The position numbers were made by a program, and so were the translations under genes. Below are positions 25,283 through 36,232 of a stretch of 64,000 nucleotides of DNA, piece after piece. The stretch is taken from assembly GCA_018873245.2 (NCBI GenBank), contig JAEMBT020000003.1:4607843-4671842 (forward strand), in the 5' to 3' direction. The notes under the pieces are model-generated. The model was not told the DNA's origin. It did not search any database and was given only the letters and a program-made list of their open reading frames with translations. The DNA comes from Archegozetes longisetosus (lineage: Eukaryota > Arthropoda > Arachnida > Sarcoptiformes > Trhypochthoniidae). Position 1 is the first letter of the stretch. The number at the start of each line of letters is the position of its first letter.

Positions 25283-27657
25283 ATGCTTGATATGTTTCAC
25301 AGTAAAGAACATTTGATCCGTTCATCTGATCCCTCGCTTTGGGGTTTTGCTGGACTTGATTTCAGTGATAATGACTCTCAAAAGTATGAATCAAAACAAT
25401 TGCTTTTCATTTGACTTTTCACTAATTATTAATCGATTATTATTTCATAACTAAACCAATTGAACGCTAATTACTTATATTTTCAATTGAATTAATTTGA
25501 ATGAAAGCCAATTATCTTTGATTAGTCTATAAAATGAGGTAAAGCTATGATTAAGTGATAAATAATTAGAATTGTTTTTGATGAACAGGTTATCGAATCG
25601 TATTTGGAATGCAGTGAACAGTAAACTATTGAATATTATCATCGTATTATTGGTGTTGATCGACAGTTTGGTCATTATATGCCAACTGATCATTGATTCC
25701 AATTGGATAACAGGTTTGATTGCACGCATTTTATATTCATTTATTATTAACTATTGCTTTACTTAATGCTCTTTAGACTAATTATTTTAATTATTATCTC
25801 ATAATAAGTCTTCAATTTTTGGTCTAAACTGCAATTTATTGATTATGTATTCAGTTTTATTGTTTCAGTCGTTTCAAAGGAATATTGATCGAAAAAAAAC
25901 ATTTCAATGTTTTGTGAGTCTTGCGAGTAGAGTTTTAATTGGTGTTAAGTTAATGTTTGTTATATGAGGCTCGCAAATGAGTCAAAAGAGATCGATTATT
26001 CTTAATGTATATGATTGCAAACAATAGACCAAAATTCTATACAATATCGATCACATCAGTTTATGATTGATTTTCAACTTCAAATCAAGTGTTTAACTAT
26101 TTCACAAAAGTTGAAATGTAGTCAAATATGTGAGAGATCACATTGAATGCTTGCGTGACATAAACTAATTGAAAAGCAAAGCTGTTTCACACAATATGAC
26201 ACATCCCTCTTAAACTGATACAACATAATTGACACCCTTTTCAAACAAATGTTTTTCTCTAAAATTTGACTCAAGTTTTGATCGAATGATTGATTTGAAA
26301 AATAATGTAATTAATAAATGTCTAAAATGGAGTTTGAATTGCTATTAAGATCCGTCGTGGAGAGCGCTGACCAACTGCACAAATATAACCACAAACGCAA
26401 CTACTTATGATAACAATTCATCACAAATAAGCCCAACTTTGCTCATTGCCAAAAATGTTTTCACTTATACGTCGCTAACCATTATATCGTTTTTCTTTGT
26501 TGAAGTAAGAAAACTAACTAAAGAAGTAAAGAATCGAAAGCTAAACCTAGTCTTTTAAACAGATTTTACTGCGGATATATAGCGGAAAACTGAAATTATT
26601 TGTCCAACCACTTGAATTACTCGACGCTCTACTCGTTAACGTATTATTCGTATTAAGTATTGTATTCTTTCTACACGATTCTCGGGATAAAAATGGAGGT
26701 CAAAAGTCAACGCTTTTGATTGTACTGTTACGATTGTGGCGAGTCTTTAAAATTGTCCGAACATTGATAGAGGAATCTGAGCAGAAACTGATTCAAGTGT
26801 TGAATATATGCGAGAAAGAGAAAACTCATGCCGAGCACAAAAACGATATTTTGATTCTAAAGGTTGAAGACTTGGAGCACGAAGTCGCCTACCTCAAAGA
26901 GAAGCTCAAGAAAACGGAAAAAGAAAATTCGGCTTTTATTCAACAGTTAATGGACGGCAAAAGTAAAAAGAATGCTAAGCGAACCCAATCGTCTCAGAGC
27001 ACTTCAAGTTATTGTCCGTGTCGTAAAGACAGTCTCAAAGACAGTCTCAGAGACAGTCTCAAAAGCAGTCTCAAAGGCAGTCTTAAAGACAGTCTCAGAG
27101 ACAGTCCGAAGGGTAAAATACAATCACATAATCATCTAAAGAACGAAAAATGTTCAGCAAACAATTACACTTCAGTCAATATTGAAAGAGAGCCCAAGAC
27201 TTTGAAAAGTAGTCCAATTAAAATGAATGAAGCTATTGATTTGGACTATTTCGCCAGAAATTTAGCTCAAAGTATTACTATTGATGTGATGAGTGCTGTT
27301 ATTGGCAAAAATGAATGCAACTCGAAATCAGGAAATGAAACAGTTATGAATGGAATCAGACCTGTCAGCAATAAAACAAGTCCATCATCTCATAATCACA
27401 TAAACTCACTCATAATGCCATCACCCCATAATCAATCACGTATTTATTCAAGCCTTTTCCTCATTTCCGATCAGTCCAACCATTCGCAACAGTCGAGAAT
27501 GGCTTCGAATGTCAACTCATGCGTAGCTGCTTATCAACTGAATGAAGAATTAGAAATCGAGCGAATCAAGAAAGTAGAGTTCAAATGCAATGATGTGGTA
27601 ACTAATTTGTCGCTTTCTAGCCTTCAAACTAGACATATATTTTGTTTTTCAAACTAA
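25283..27657 (+). CDS. voltage-gated proton channel-like protein (Hv1 family)
   Basis: A four-segment voltage-sensor protein similar to HVCN1. Exons 25283-25383, 25589-25713, 26350-26504 and 26563-27657 give 491 residues (human Hv1 has 273). S1 is IIIVLLVLIDSLVIICQLII with the selectivity-filter Asp (human D112) kept. The S1-S2 loop carries four N-glycosylation sequons (NCT, NIT, NAT, NSS), as expected for an outside loop. S2 is VFTYTSLTIISFFFVEI with the conserved Glu. S3 is LDALLVNVLFVLSIV, with Ser where human Hv1 has Asp185. S4 is LLRLWRVFKIVR, giving charges R, R, K plus an extra R at the human N214 position. A coiled coil of ~70 residues follows, then DSLK-type repeats and a long low-complexity tail. 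The exon 3 acceptor (TATTAAG) is weak and is chosen by phase. Function as a proton channel is inferred. Confidence 0.85.
27028..27111 (+). repeat. 12 bp coding minisatellite (DSLK repeats)
   Basis: Seven 12 bp units lie in frame within the channel-like gene, encoding DSLK, DSLR, DSLK, SSLK, GSLK, DSLR and DSPK. They sit just after the C-terminal coiled coil. The period is a multiple of three, so copy-number change would keep the frame. Confidence 0.93.
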
Positions 27658-28282
27658 TCATTTTTTCTATTTACAGGACATTCCTCTAAGTTCCCTATAA
27701 CTACCAAATTGAGTACAATTATATGATTTAAATATTGAAAGTATACCAAATAATTGTTGAAATAGAATCGATTTATACAAACTATGCCAAAGTAATATCG
27801 CAACTGGACGACAGTTACTCAAAATTGACATATTGATATGTTCTCAAAGTCTAGTCATTTTATAGAAAAAAAAGATCTGTTGAAAAAAGCTAAACCTACT
27901 TATAATATGTGATTAAATGTCTCGCATTATATATACATATATTTAACTTACTTTATACTTATTTTAACAAGTATTGCATTTTAAGAGTCAATTATGTTTC
28001 AATCAAATCTATATTTACAGTAATAGCTATAATAATTATTAGCTATAGTTATTGTATTGTTATTTTCCAATCTTGAGGAATGGTATAGGCTTAGCATTTA
28101 TTTTAGCTAATAAACCAAATATAATGACGAACCCTTTCGAAGCTAGAAATTCAAACTTTAGCTCTACTTTAGTACTGAATATAACTGTTTAACAAATCTA
28201 ATGACTGTTAACTGTCTTTCAGAAATAAATAATTTATTTTCCGAAAATTGCACAATACTCAAATTGATCCATTTGCATAATC
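27658..28282. other. convergent intergenic, 3' UTRs
   Basis: This 625 bp lies between the stop codons of the + strand channel-like gene and the - strand IFT38 gene. It should carry both 3' ends. It is strongly AT-rich and I see no other feature. Confidence 0.7.
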
Positions 28283-30325
28283 TTAAAAATCATTGTCGCT
28301 ATCATTTTGATTGGTGGCTGACTTTGCGTTATCCTCAGTATTGTTTCGCTTCTTCTCATCTTTTCTAGTATTGGTCAGATTTAAGAGTTCCATTTCATCT
28401 TCGCTGTCCAGATCAGAGGCGTCGTCATCGTCTTGATCTAAATCAAGATCTGAGTCCAAACTGTCATCTTTTTCTGCATCGAGGATAGAGCCAAACATTC
28501 TAACTCTTCCAGTAGTGGCACTCCTCTTATTAAGAGTGACCGTATTCAACATTGGTCTTCTCACTCTCGTTGTTTCATTCGCTATATTTGTGTCGCCGAT
28601 ATCATCAGTTTCTTCTTCGTCATCATCTGCTATTAAATCATCGATAGAACCTGTTTCTGTTTCAGTTCTCAAAAGCTCTTCTTGTTTCATCTGTTCGACC
28701 ATTTGTTTTATTTGTTCATCTCTTTGCTAAAAAAGAGTAAACTTGTGTTAAAAATGTTGCAACTACTGATCTAATGGTAATATAATACGTGAATCTTTTC
28801 GAGTTCACTTTCTTCAATCTCTTCCAATTGTTGTTCAAGAAATGTAAGGCATCTGAACTTTGTAATATACAGTTCATAAATATAAGCTAACTCTTCCTCC
28901 AATTTTTCATATTCATCCATAAAAGCCGGTCTAAATATTGAGTAAATAATTTTCTAAGAACGCAGTGATCGATATTTCAAGCAAATCAAATTCTAATACA
29001 GCAAAATCTGTCTAACTTTGACTTATAGTTAAGCGGTTCTTAAAAATCGATAACAATTATGCTATTTTTCTGTGGCATTCTTATATTGTTTTTTACAAAT
29101 CACTTAAGTAGACTTTAAAGTTAGACAAGTTTCACTGAATCTCTTTACAAATGGTTGAAATTTCTAAAGTGGACCAAAATCTGAATAGAAATAAGTAACT
29201 GATATTACCTGACAGCACGAAGAGTTTGTAATCTCTTCTGATTTCTTTCAAGCTCTGCTTTCTTCTTTTCAATTTTGGCGTCAAGATTTGCTTCATCTGC
29301 AGCCACATTGTCGATCTTGTAGTTTATATCTTCGATTTCATTTTGAAGCTCTCTAATAGAATCCCGAATACTCTTTTCAATCTCTGGGATCTCCAATTGT
29401 CGAGCCATTACTGAAGCTCTTTGTTCCTTAAGAGTTTTCATTCAATTAAAGTATAGTTTATGTAAAAGTTGATAACAAAAAGAAATTAGTCTCAAATTTT
29501 GATTTTTGATTTTGCTTAAACTTACTCTAACTTCAATTTCTTGCGCGAGTAAGTCGTAAAGATTAGCACCTCTTTGGGTGATCTCTGATGCCAACTGACG
29601 TGACATTTTCAGTTCACTTATCTGTAGCATAAATTGATGCAGTTTTTAAACTTTATAATTTCAAACTGATTATTACATAATTGAATTACTTTGGAGATAA
29701 TTGTCGGATCAGATAATATATTTTCAGTTATATCACTTTCGTCTGTATTGCGTAAATCTGATTGTTTGGCTGCCTCATACAAAAGTCTAGTAATTTTCAA
29801 CAATTCTTGGACTGCGTGTCCGTCAGACATATAAAGCTTTTTGGTATTCAACTTGATTTGAGCTTTTGTTGCCTAAGATGATTACCACAATCAAATTAAA
29901 ATATTTATTAATTAAGTCAGTTTGAAGGCTTGAGATTAAGTTAACTAAACTTTCCAATCTTATGTCCATACCATCATCTGTGCCGCAGTCCTTATGAAAA
30001 TGACACGATCTTGTTCTGTGTCAATGTCACCCAAATTTTCAACAGAAGGATCAAATCTAAGATTAAATCAATTTGAAATGTTTGCTAGTGACCAAAGTTG
30101 CGAAGCAGTCATAATTATAACATACTGTATACCTATTGATAAGCCATTGGAGAACTTCTGCGACTAGAGGAAAGTTAGGATTTCGAAAGTTTTCCATCGA
30201 TACGAGCCTTGGGTAACCTAAAGCTCTCAACATCTCAGTGAAATCTAAGCAAATAATAGTTTCATATGAAGTGAATGGTTTTTCAAAAATTGTTTTATAT
30301 TACTTCTCAATTCCCGGTAAGACAT
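28283..30325 (-). CDS. IFT38: intraflagellar transport protein 38 / CLUAP1
   Basis: A component of IFT complex B needed to build cilia; in arthropods ciliated sensory neurons and sperm use it. Eight exons on the minus strand: 30304-30325, 30133-30244, 29972-30056, 29690-29872, 29526-29621, 29209-29426, 28789-28930 and 28283-28726. They give 433 residues (human CLUAP1 has 413). All phases match. The N-terminal calponin-homology-like part reads [20 protein letters not shown], then DTEQDRVIF and [21 protein letters not shown] coiled coil follows ([19 protein letters not shown]). The acidic tail ends in NDSDNDF, as in vertebrates (DESDNDF). It is divergent to DYNC2LI1, 286 bp away. Confidence 0.96.
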
Positions 30326-30611
30326 TTGTAAAGTATCCAACAAACGATAATAGGGATTTGAAATATTGTTGGATTTAAAGTGAAGGATTATCTGATACGG
30401 TGCGATCTATTTAGTGGACTTTTGTTTTGATCTGAAAGTGTTGGCAACCTATTCGTTGCTAAGTTTATGTTATTGACTAATCCATAGAGGTTGTTAACAT
30501 ATAAGTTGGTCAACATTATCTTTATTTTCCCAGCACTTTCCAATTGCATACTTTGTAAAAATTAAATATCTCATCGAATTTGTCCCACTTGTACTAAATC
30601 CAGTGACAACA
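30326..30611. promoter_or_regulatory. shared bidirectional promoter of IFT38 and DYNC2LI1
   Basis: The two start codons are divergent and 286 bp apart, so this segment must contain both promoters and 5' UTRs. It holds RFX half-site-like motifs: GTTGGCAAC at 30440-30448, GTTGCTAAG at 30455-30463 and the palindrome-like GTTGTTAACAT at 30490-30500. RFX factors control ciliary genes through X-boxes (GTTNCC-AT-GGNAAC type). None of these is a perfect X-box, so regulation by RFX is an inference. Confidence 0.5.
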
Positions 30612-32359
30612 ATGACTTCTCTAAAGTGAGAAATTTTCAAGTCTTAAGCTTTTAACTTTATTCGAATATTTTATTTTATAGAAAGAATATATGGCAAATA
30701 GCAGATCAACTTTCTAAAGTGCAGTTAGAAAATGATAAACCAAATGGAAAGTCAACTCTTGTATTCGTTGGCAGCAAACAAGGAGTAACTTTTATTTCTA
30801 TATATTGTTCGGCTCTAGATAACTTACCCTGCTATTTTTGCGTAACTAACCGTACAGACAAAGTAGTGGTAGTGTGTTTCAACTTATTAGTAATAACGAA
30901 TATGAATCAATATCCCAAGTATGGATTCAACGTTTTAGAGTTTGACATTCATTCTTATTAGTCATCATTAACTTGTGTTGAAACACATCCATATTTGCCC
31001 GTCTGTACCTTTGAGGTTTAGTTCTAAGTGTGGTCTCTAGACGCTGACACAAGTGCAGCCTTCAACAATATATGGATTGATGCACTTAATTTACTATTTA
31101 GTCATTAGTTGATTAACTACTGTTATTATTTACAATTAGGGTAAAACGAGTATAATTTATCGATTTATAGACAAAAATGAGACACCAAAGCCTACAGTTG
31201 CTCTAGAATACCTGTTTGCCAGAAAAGCTAGAACTACTGATGCCGTAAGTAATCATCTGTTTAGGTTTTTACGCTTATTCAGCACCAAAACTTCGGATAT
31301 ACGAACACTTACTTTTCTGGTTTAACAAAAGGGAAAAGATGTTTGTAATATATGGGAATTAGGTGGAGGAGTTCTTTTTACCAATTTGATTGAGTTTGCT
31401 ATCACTCATCAAACTTTATTGTGAGTATAAATTTGGAAAATTAGTTTCATGCAGATTGCCCAGAATAAAAAAATTACATCTTTGATCAAATTTCAAACCG
31501 ATTTAAAAATCTAATAGCCTTGTTTATTTTACTTTAAATCAAGATCAACTTCATTGGTGCTCGTTGTGGATCTGTCAGCACCAGAAGAATTAATCATAAC
31601 AACAGAAACTCTATTAAGTTCTGTTCGCGAACTTATATCTACCTTATTATCGAGTAAGAGCGCAAAAACTTTAGAAGCAAGTTTGTACGATAGAGCAATT
31701 GAAAGGATAGGAAAAGATCACGAGGATAGAGCAAAAATAAACCCTTTTCCTATTCCATTATTAATAGTCGGATCAAAATATGATGCTTTTCAGGTAAAGA
31801 AGTCAATAAAATTAACCAACAACATAGCTGAGGCTTACATTATTTAACTTCAACAGGATTTTGATCCGGAAAAGAAAAAATTAATTGTAAGGTATTTGCG
31901 ACTTATGTCACACTCAGTTGGAGCTCAACTTATATTCGTCTCTACAAAATCAGAAGCGTTGATCAATAAAACTCGTATTGCATTAAACAACTTAGCATTT
32001 GACACACCAGTCGAGTCGTTATCGTTCTATTCTGATTATACGAAACCCATTTTGATACCATTTGGAACCGATTCATTTCAGCGAATCGGTCACGAATCCA
32101 TTGAAGCAGTCAAACGAATGTATACTTCAATATTTCCACAACTTGTCACTAAACTTGTTATTCCTGACGATCCAGCAAAAGATATTAATTTCAAAGAGAG
32201 AGATATTGATATGATAAGAGCACAAAAAGATAGAGTAAGTTTTATTTTATTCAATAATGTTATAATAACTTAAAAAAACACTTTTTACCATTCAAGAACT
32301 TAGAAGAATATAAAAGACAACTAGAAATTCAACAAGAGTCAAGAAAAATCAAAATTTAG
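30612..32359 (+). CDS. DYNC2LI1: cytoplasmic dynein 2 light intermediate chain 1
   Basis: A light intermediate chain of dynein-2, the retrograde intraflagellar transport motor. Exons are 30612-30625, 30682-30784, 31140-31244, 31332-31420, 31544-31793, 31857-32234 and 32297-32359, giving 333 residues (human 351). A P-loop-like GSKQGGKTS spans the exon 2-3 junction. It is followed by PKPTVALEY, WELGGG, LVLVVDLS, IVGSKYDAFQDF and VSTKSEAL, all typical of the family. The end is KDRNLEEYKRQLE..., as in the human protein. The 14 nt first exon (MTSLK) rests on phase and on the conserved WQIA context. Its last 11 coding bases overlap the POLR3C coding end on the other strand. Confidence 0.95.
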
Positions 32360-34013
32360 TCTTAAGTTTAGGATCAACTTTAAGGGATTCTTTGCTATTG
32401 ATTTGACTCAAAACAAGCCAAGATTGAAGCAAAAAAATCGTGTCATCGATTTGTAGTTCACTTTGTTCCAACTTCCTAACATTATTATTAACTTTCTCAA
32501 GAAGTTCAGTGTCATGTGCTGTGAATGAATCCCTTAAATCTTGAATTTGCTGCTCAACGTCTTGAACTGATTGTTGGTGTTGCAGACTAGAAATGATAGC
32601 GTCGATGAAATTTTTTCTTTCGAGCAATGCTTTGTGTTGTTGGACTTCATGCAATCGACGAGATATTGCGTTAGACACTGACTTATAGCTGCGCTGAAGT
32701 ATATCTCGACTCACTTCAGTCATATCTACTGTAAACAAGAAAAAGGTTCTCGACGGTGCATAATCTGACGTCTTTGGACACTGAAGAACTTTGATCATAT
32801 TATCCGCACATAAATTATATGTCAATTGTTTGGCTTCTTTTCCAGGAATCATTGCAAAGTCTTCAATTTGTTTTTGCTGTAAATATTTTTTCTCAAGTAA
32901 TAAACGATAAATTCTGGCACTTTTACTGCAGTAGCGATTTTGCACAATAGATGACAAACAGTTCTCTACCAGTTTGTCGAGAGTTCGCAAAGTATTCACC
33001 GAATACATACCATCGCCACGATCTTCGGCTCTGGTTACAAGCCGAAAGTTGATGTCTTCTTGAAAACAATGCAAATACTGGTCAACTTCTGTTTGATCAG
33101 AGCAGACTTTCTCTTTGATTGCTTCTCTAATGATATCGTACTTGGAAACAGGAGAAGTCATTGGCGAGAACGGGTGGGTATTCACTTCAGATAACCTCAA
33201 AATGATTCTCACGATTTCTCCAGCAGTGTTGTCGTCATAATGAGTCTTAATAGCATCGACTATAGTCTGATCGCGTAGATATTGATTAAATCGATTTAAA
33301 TTGATTTTCCAATAGATATTCAGATCTTTTTGCTTCTGATCTGAACTGTTATCCTTTTTAAGCTTTTTTCTAATCGGTTCTTCACTACAACTACTACTTG
33401 ACTCAGGATTTAATTCAGTTTTATTATCAATCTTAATAAGACTCAAATCGATTTCAGGCAATGAATATAAGTTGGAATTGTCTTCTACTATATTCAGATT
33501 AGAATCATTAATAGTTTGAGCCCTTTGTATAAAATGCATTTCAACGAATTTAACGAACACCTGATAGACTTTTCGGGGCAAACTATCAGTCACCGACTCG
33601 TCGAGAAGAAGTGCCAATCGATTGACCACAGTTTGAACGGCGCCACTCATTGTGAGAACTCCATGTCTGAGCAATTCTTCGACCATATACTCGGCTTCGT
33701 CTCCCAACAACATTTTTGAAACATAAATGTATTTCGGATAACGTAATATCGATAGGACTTCTTCCATATCAATGCTGTACTCAATCAGACCTCTACTATT
33801 GGTTTCATATTTAACGAATTGGTGTTGAATTAAAGTAATCAACGATTTTTTGACGCACTCGATCGACTCCTTCGATTCTTTGATTATGAGACCCAATGGA
33901 GACAAACCATTATTCATTAAAACTTTGCCAACATTCGCAACAATTGAACCGAAATGTTCTCTAAGCAATAAATATGACAAATGGATTTCATTTGTTGTCA
34001 TCTCTTCTTTCAA
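32349..34013 (-). CDS. POLR3C: RNA polymerase III subunit RPC3
   Basis: A subunit of the RPC3-RPC6-RPC7 subcomplex that supports promoter opening by RNA polymerase III. It is one uninterrupted exon of 554 residues (human 534). The N-terminal winged-helix region starts with LLREHFGSIVANVGKVLMN, followed by YPKYIYVSKMLLGDEAEYMVEELL. The middle has an acidic/serine-rich linker (residues ~190-225, ending in RKKLKK). Later winged helices include KSARIYRLLLEKKYLQQKQIEDFAMI and the TFFLFTVDMTEVSRDIL region. A C-terminal coiled coil follows. The gene is convergent with DYNC2LI1, and the stop at 32349-32351 lies inside the last codons of that gene. Confidence 0.95.
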   Translation of the reverse strand: MKEEMTTNEIHLSYLLLREHFGSIVANVGKVLMNNGLSPLGLIIKESKESIECVKKSLITLIQHQFVKYETNSRGLIEYSIDMEEVLSILRYPKYIYVSKMLLGDEAEYMVEELLRHGVLTMSGAVQTVVNRLALLLDESVTDSLPRKVYQVFVKFVEMHFIQRAQTINDSNLNIVEDNSNLYSLPEIDLSLIKIDNKTELNPESSSSCSEEPIRKKLKKDNSSDQKQKDLNIYWKINLNRFNQYLRDQTIVDAIKTHYDDNTAGEIVRIILRLSEVNTHPFSPMTSPVSKYDIIREAIKEKVCSDQTEVDQYLHCFQEDINFRLVTRAEDRGDGMYSVNTLRTLDKLVENCLSSIVQNRYCSKSARIYRLLLEKKYLQQKQIEDFAMIPGKEAKQLTYNLCADNMIKVLQCPKTSDYAPSRTFFLFTVDMTEVSRDILQRSYKSVSNAISRRLHEVQQHKALLERKNFIDAIISSLQHQQSVQDVEQQIQDLRDSFTAHDTELLEKVNNNVRKLEQSELQIDDTIFLLQSWLVLSQINSKESLKVDPKLKTKF

Positions 34014-34254
34014 TGATTATTATTTATTTAACTAAAACAATATTTGAACTTAAAAAACAAGATTTTAGTAAACGTTTATAAAAGCATAGTTTAGATCATT
34101 CATAAATTACGATCGAACGATATCTTTAACAAATGTTTTCCCAGACTTAACCAAAACTTTTTGAACTTACAATTTGTTTATTACACAGTGATATAAATCT
34201 ATTGAGTAAATTGATAAGATTCTAATCGATATGTTTGTTTAATCACAATTAAAT

Positions 34255-36053
34255 CTAAATGAAAAATATTTGTCCTGAAAGCTCATTAGGAGTTTGTCTT
34301 GATAAGAAGATCACTCTCTTTATGATTTGTTCTTCATTTCTGTTGAGTTCCTGAACAAAGTTAAAAAAGGATAAGTCGATTGAGAAGAGATTATCAGAAT
34401 AACAAAAACATCAGATCTCACATTAACATTGCAGTGAATTACATAGAATTGCTTTATGTCTTTTCTTTTGTTTTTTGCCCAAGCAATAAGTTCTTGAAAG
34501 CAAGAGCTTATCAGTTCATCGACTGTAATGATCACGTAAATCAAGGAATCGCATTTAGAGATGCATTTCTCTAATATATCTTTCCATGAATTGCAGAATT
34601 TTAGCAGAATGTGAACTATCAATGGGTTGTAAGCAAACTTCACAAATGAAGAATTGTTAAAGAACACGACCTGAAAGAAAAATAGTTTTGAAAACAGTTT
34701 TGCAAATATTTGAAACAAGTGACAATTACATTAGTAAAAGTTTTCTCTAAATTTTCTTTGAGCACATTAATGAACTTATAATTAACATGTGATTCACACA
34801 TAAAGTCACAGTGAAGTAAGATGTCTCTTTGTTCTAAACAAGCAAATGAAAAATATAAATGTTAGAAATCATGGTGAACCACAAGTATCTACCACTAAGT
34901 ATTCCGTTAGCAGAATAAAGATCTTTCTTGAAAGTCACCTAAGATTATAACAAAAACATGAGTCTTAAAGGAAGCAGTCAATAGATTAACTCACTTTCCA
35001 TAATTGTGAAGCATTTGCTTCGATTAGTTTTACTTTGGAAGACGAATACCTCTGTACTAAGTCTAGACACTCTGTATTAAAGTCGTAGTCATAAGTTGTA
35101 CACTAAAGATAAATTTATCATTTGTTGAGTTAAAATATAATTATTTTTGAAGAAGCCATAATCCGAAATGGTTACCTTATCATAGGCTTCTTTAATTAAT
35201 TCGTATTTGAAAGCTTGAGGCATTTCACTCGCATAGTATTTGGTGCGATCTAACGCATGGTCTAAAAAGTGGTCATCAGTTACAGATAATACAGTTGACG
35301 TCAATTTGCATATCGGACCTGAAGCCTATGTTAGTAAAACAAACGTTTAAAAACCATTACTAACAACCACAAACTCTTGGAATTTAAACAAATTTATTTA
35401 GATTTAATTCAATTTAACTAATTAATTGAAACATTTTCATTACTCCATATTTAAGAGCAGAGGAAACGACTTGATTGAGAAGTGATTCTTCGACCAGGGG
35501 TCGCGCGCCATCGTGTATGACCACTATATCAGGTATGCATTGACTCAAAGAAATTGCTTCGATTCCCAATGATATAGATCTATGTCTAGTTGTACTTCCA
35601 TTCACACAATCGACTCTATTTTGGTGACTAATCGATGAAATGATTTCATCCATTAATTTACGATTGACTGTGTCCGAAACAACTATTATTTTGTCGATCC
35701 ATTTGATCCTATTTTGAATTATGAACTTATTTATTAAACTATAGAATGATCAAAACAAATACCTGTTCACCAGGAATAACCTAAACTTTCAGTAATGTCT
35801 ACAAATATTAAGATTATCTTTGAATGTATGAAGTTTTAAACAAAATTTTCCTTAACTAAACTCTAATCGAAAGTTTGAGAGATTTCAAAAATGTATTGAT
35901 CTTTAAATACCTGAGAAAAGCATTGATTGTATGATATATTAATGGCTTTTCACAAACAATACTGTATTGTTTTGGTTGAGAATAATCCCCGAACCGATGA
36001 CCACTTCCAGCCGCAGGGATTACAACATGAACCTTAAGATTACTTGATGACAT
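34255..36053 (-). CDS. CRPPA: D-ribitol-5-phosphate cytidylyltransferase (ISPD)
   Basis: Makes CDP-ribitol from CTP and ribitol-5-phosphate for O-mannosyl glycans of alpha-dystroglycan. Nine exons on the minus strand: 35911-36053, 35763-35780, 35444-35708, 35176-35325, 34995-35102, 34893-34938, 34730-34833, 34422-34670 and 34255-34350. They give 392 residues (human 451). The IspD-like domain shows VIPAAGSGHRFG (CTP loop), QPKQY, TRHRSI, VVIHDGARPLVEE and RTKYYASEMPQAF. YDYDFNTECL and KLIEANASQLWKVT then complete it. A diverged C-terminal domain ends in LSGQIFFI, comparable to human GLIGQLLIA. The second exon is only 18 nt. The exon 8 donor could be 6 nt further upstream in the gene's reading direction (at 34428). 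Confidence 0.93.
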
Positions 36054-36232
36054 TTAGTGTGAATTATAGATGCATTAGTTCAAAAGTTTCGGTTCAGTGA
36101 CAACAGTCACGCTTAAATCATGTGCAAAAAGGGAGCATTTCCTTATCAAAATCAGCCCTTTCTCAACTCATATCTATTATTTGATTGTTTATATTTTAAC
36201 TGTTTAATTTGTCGTATTTGAACCAATCAATT

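Noticed and set aside
28515-28730. Plus-strand ORF across the IFT38 acidic exon
   Set aside because: It is the complement of the D/E/S-rich tail, giving a spurious V/S-rich frame.
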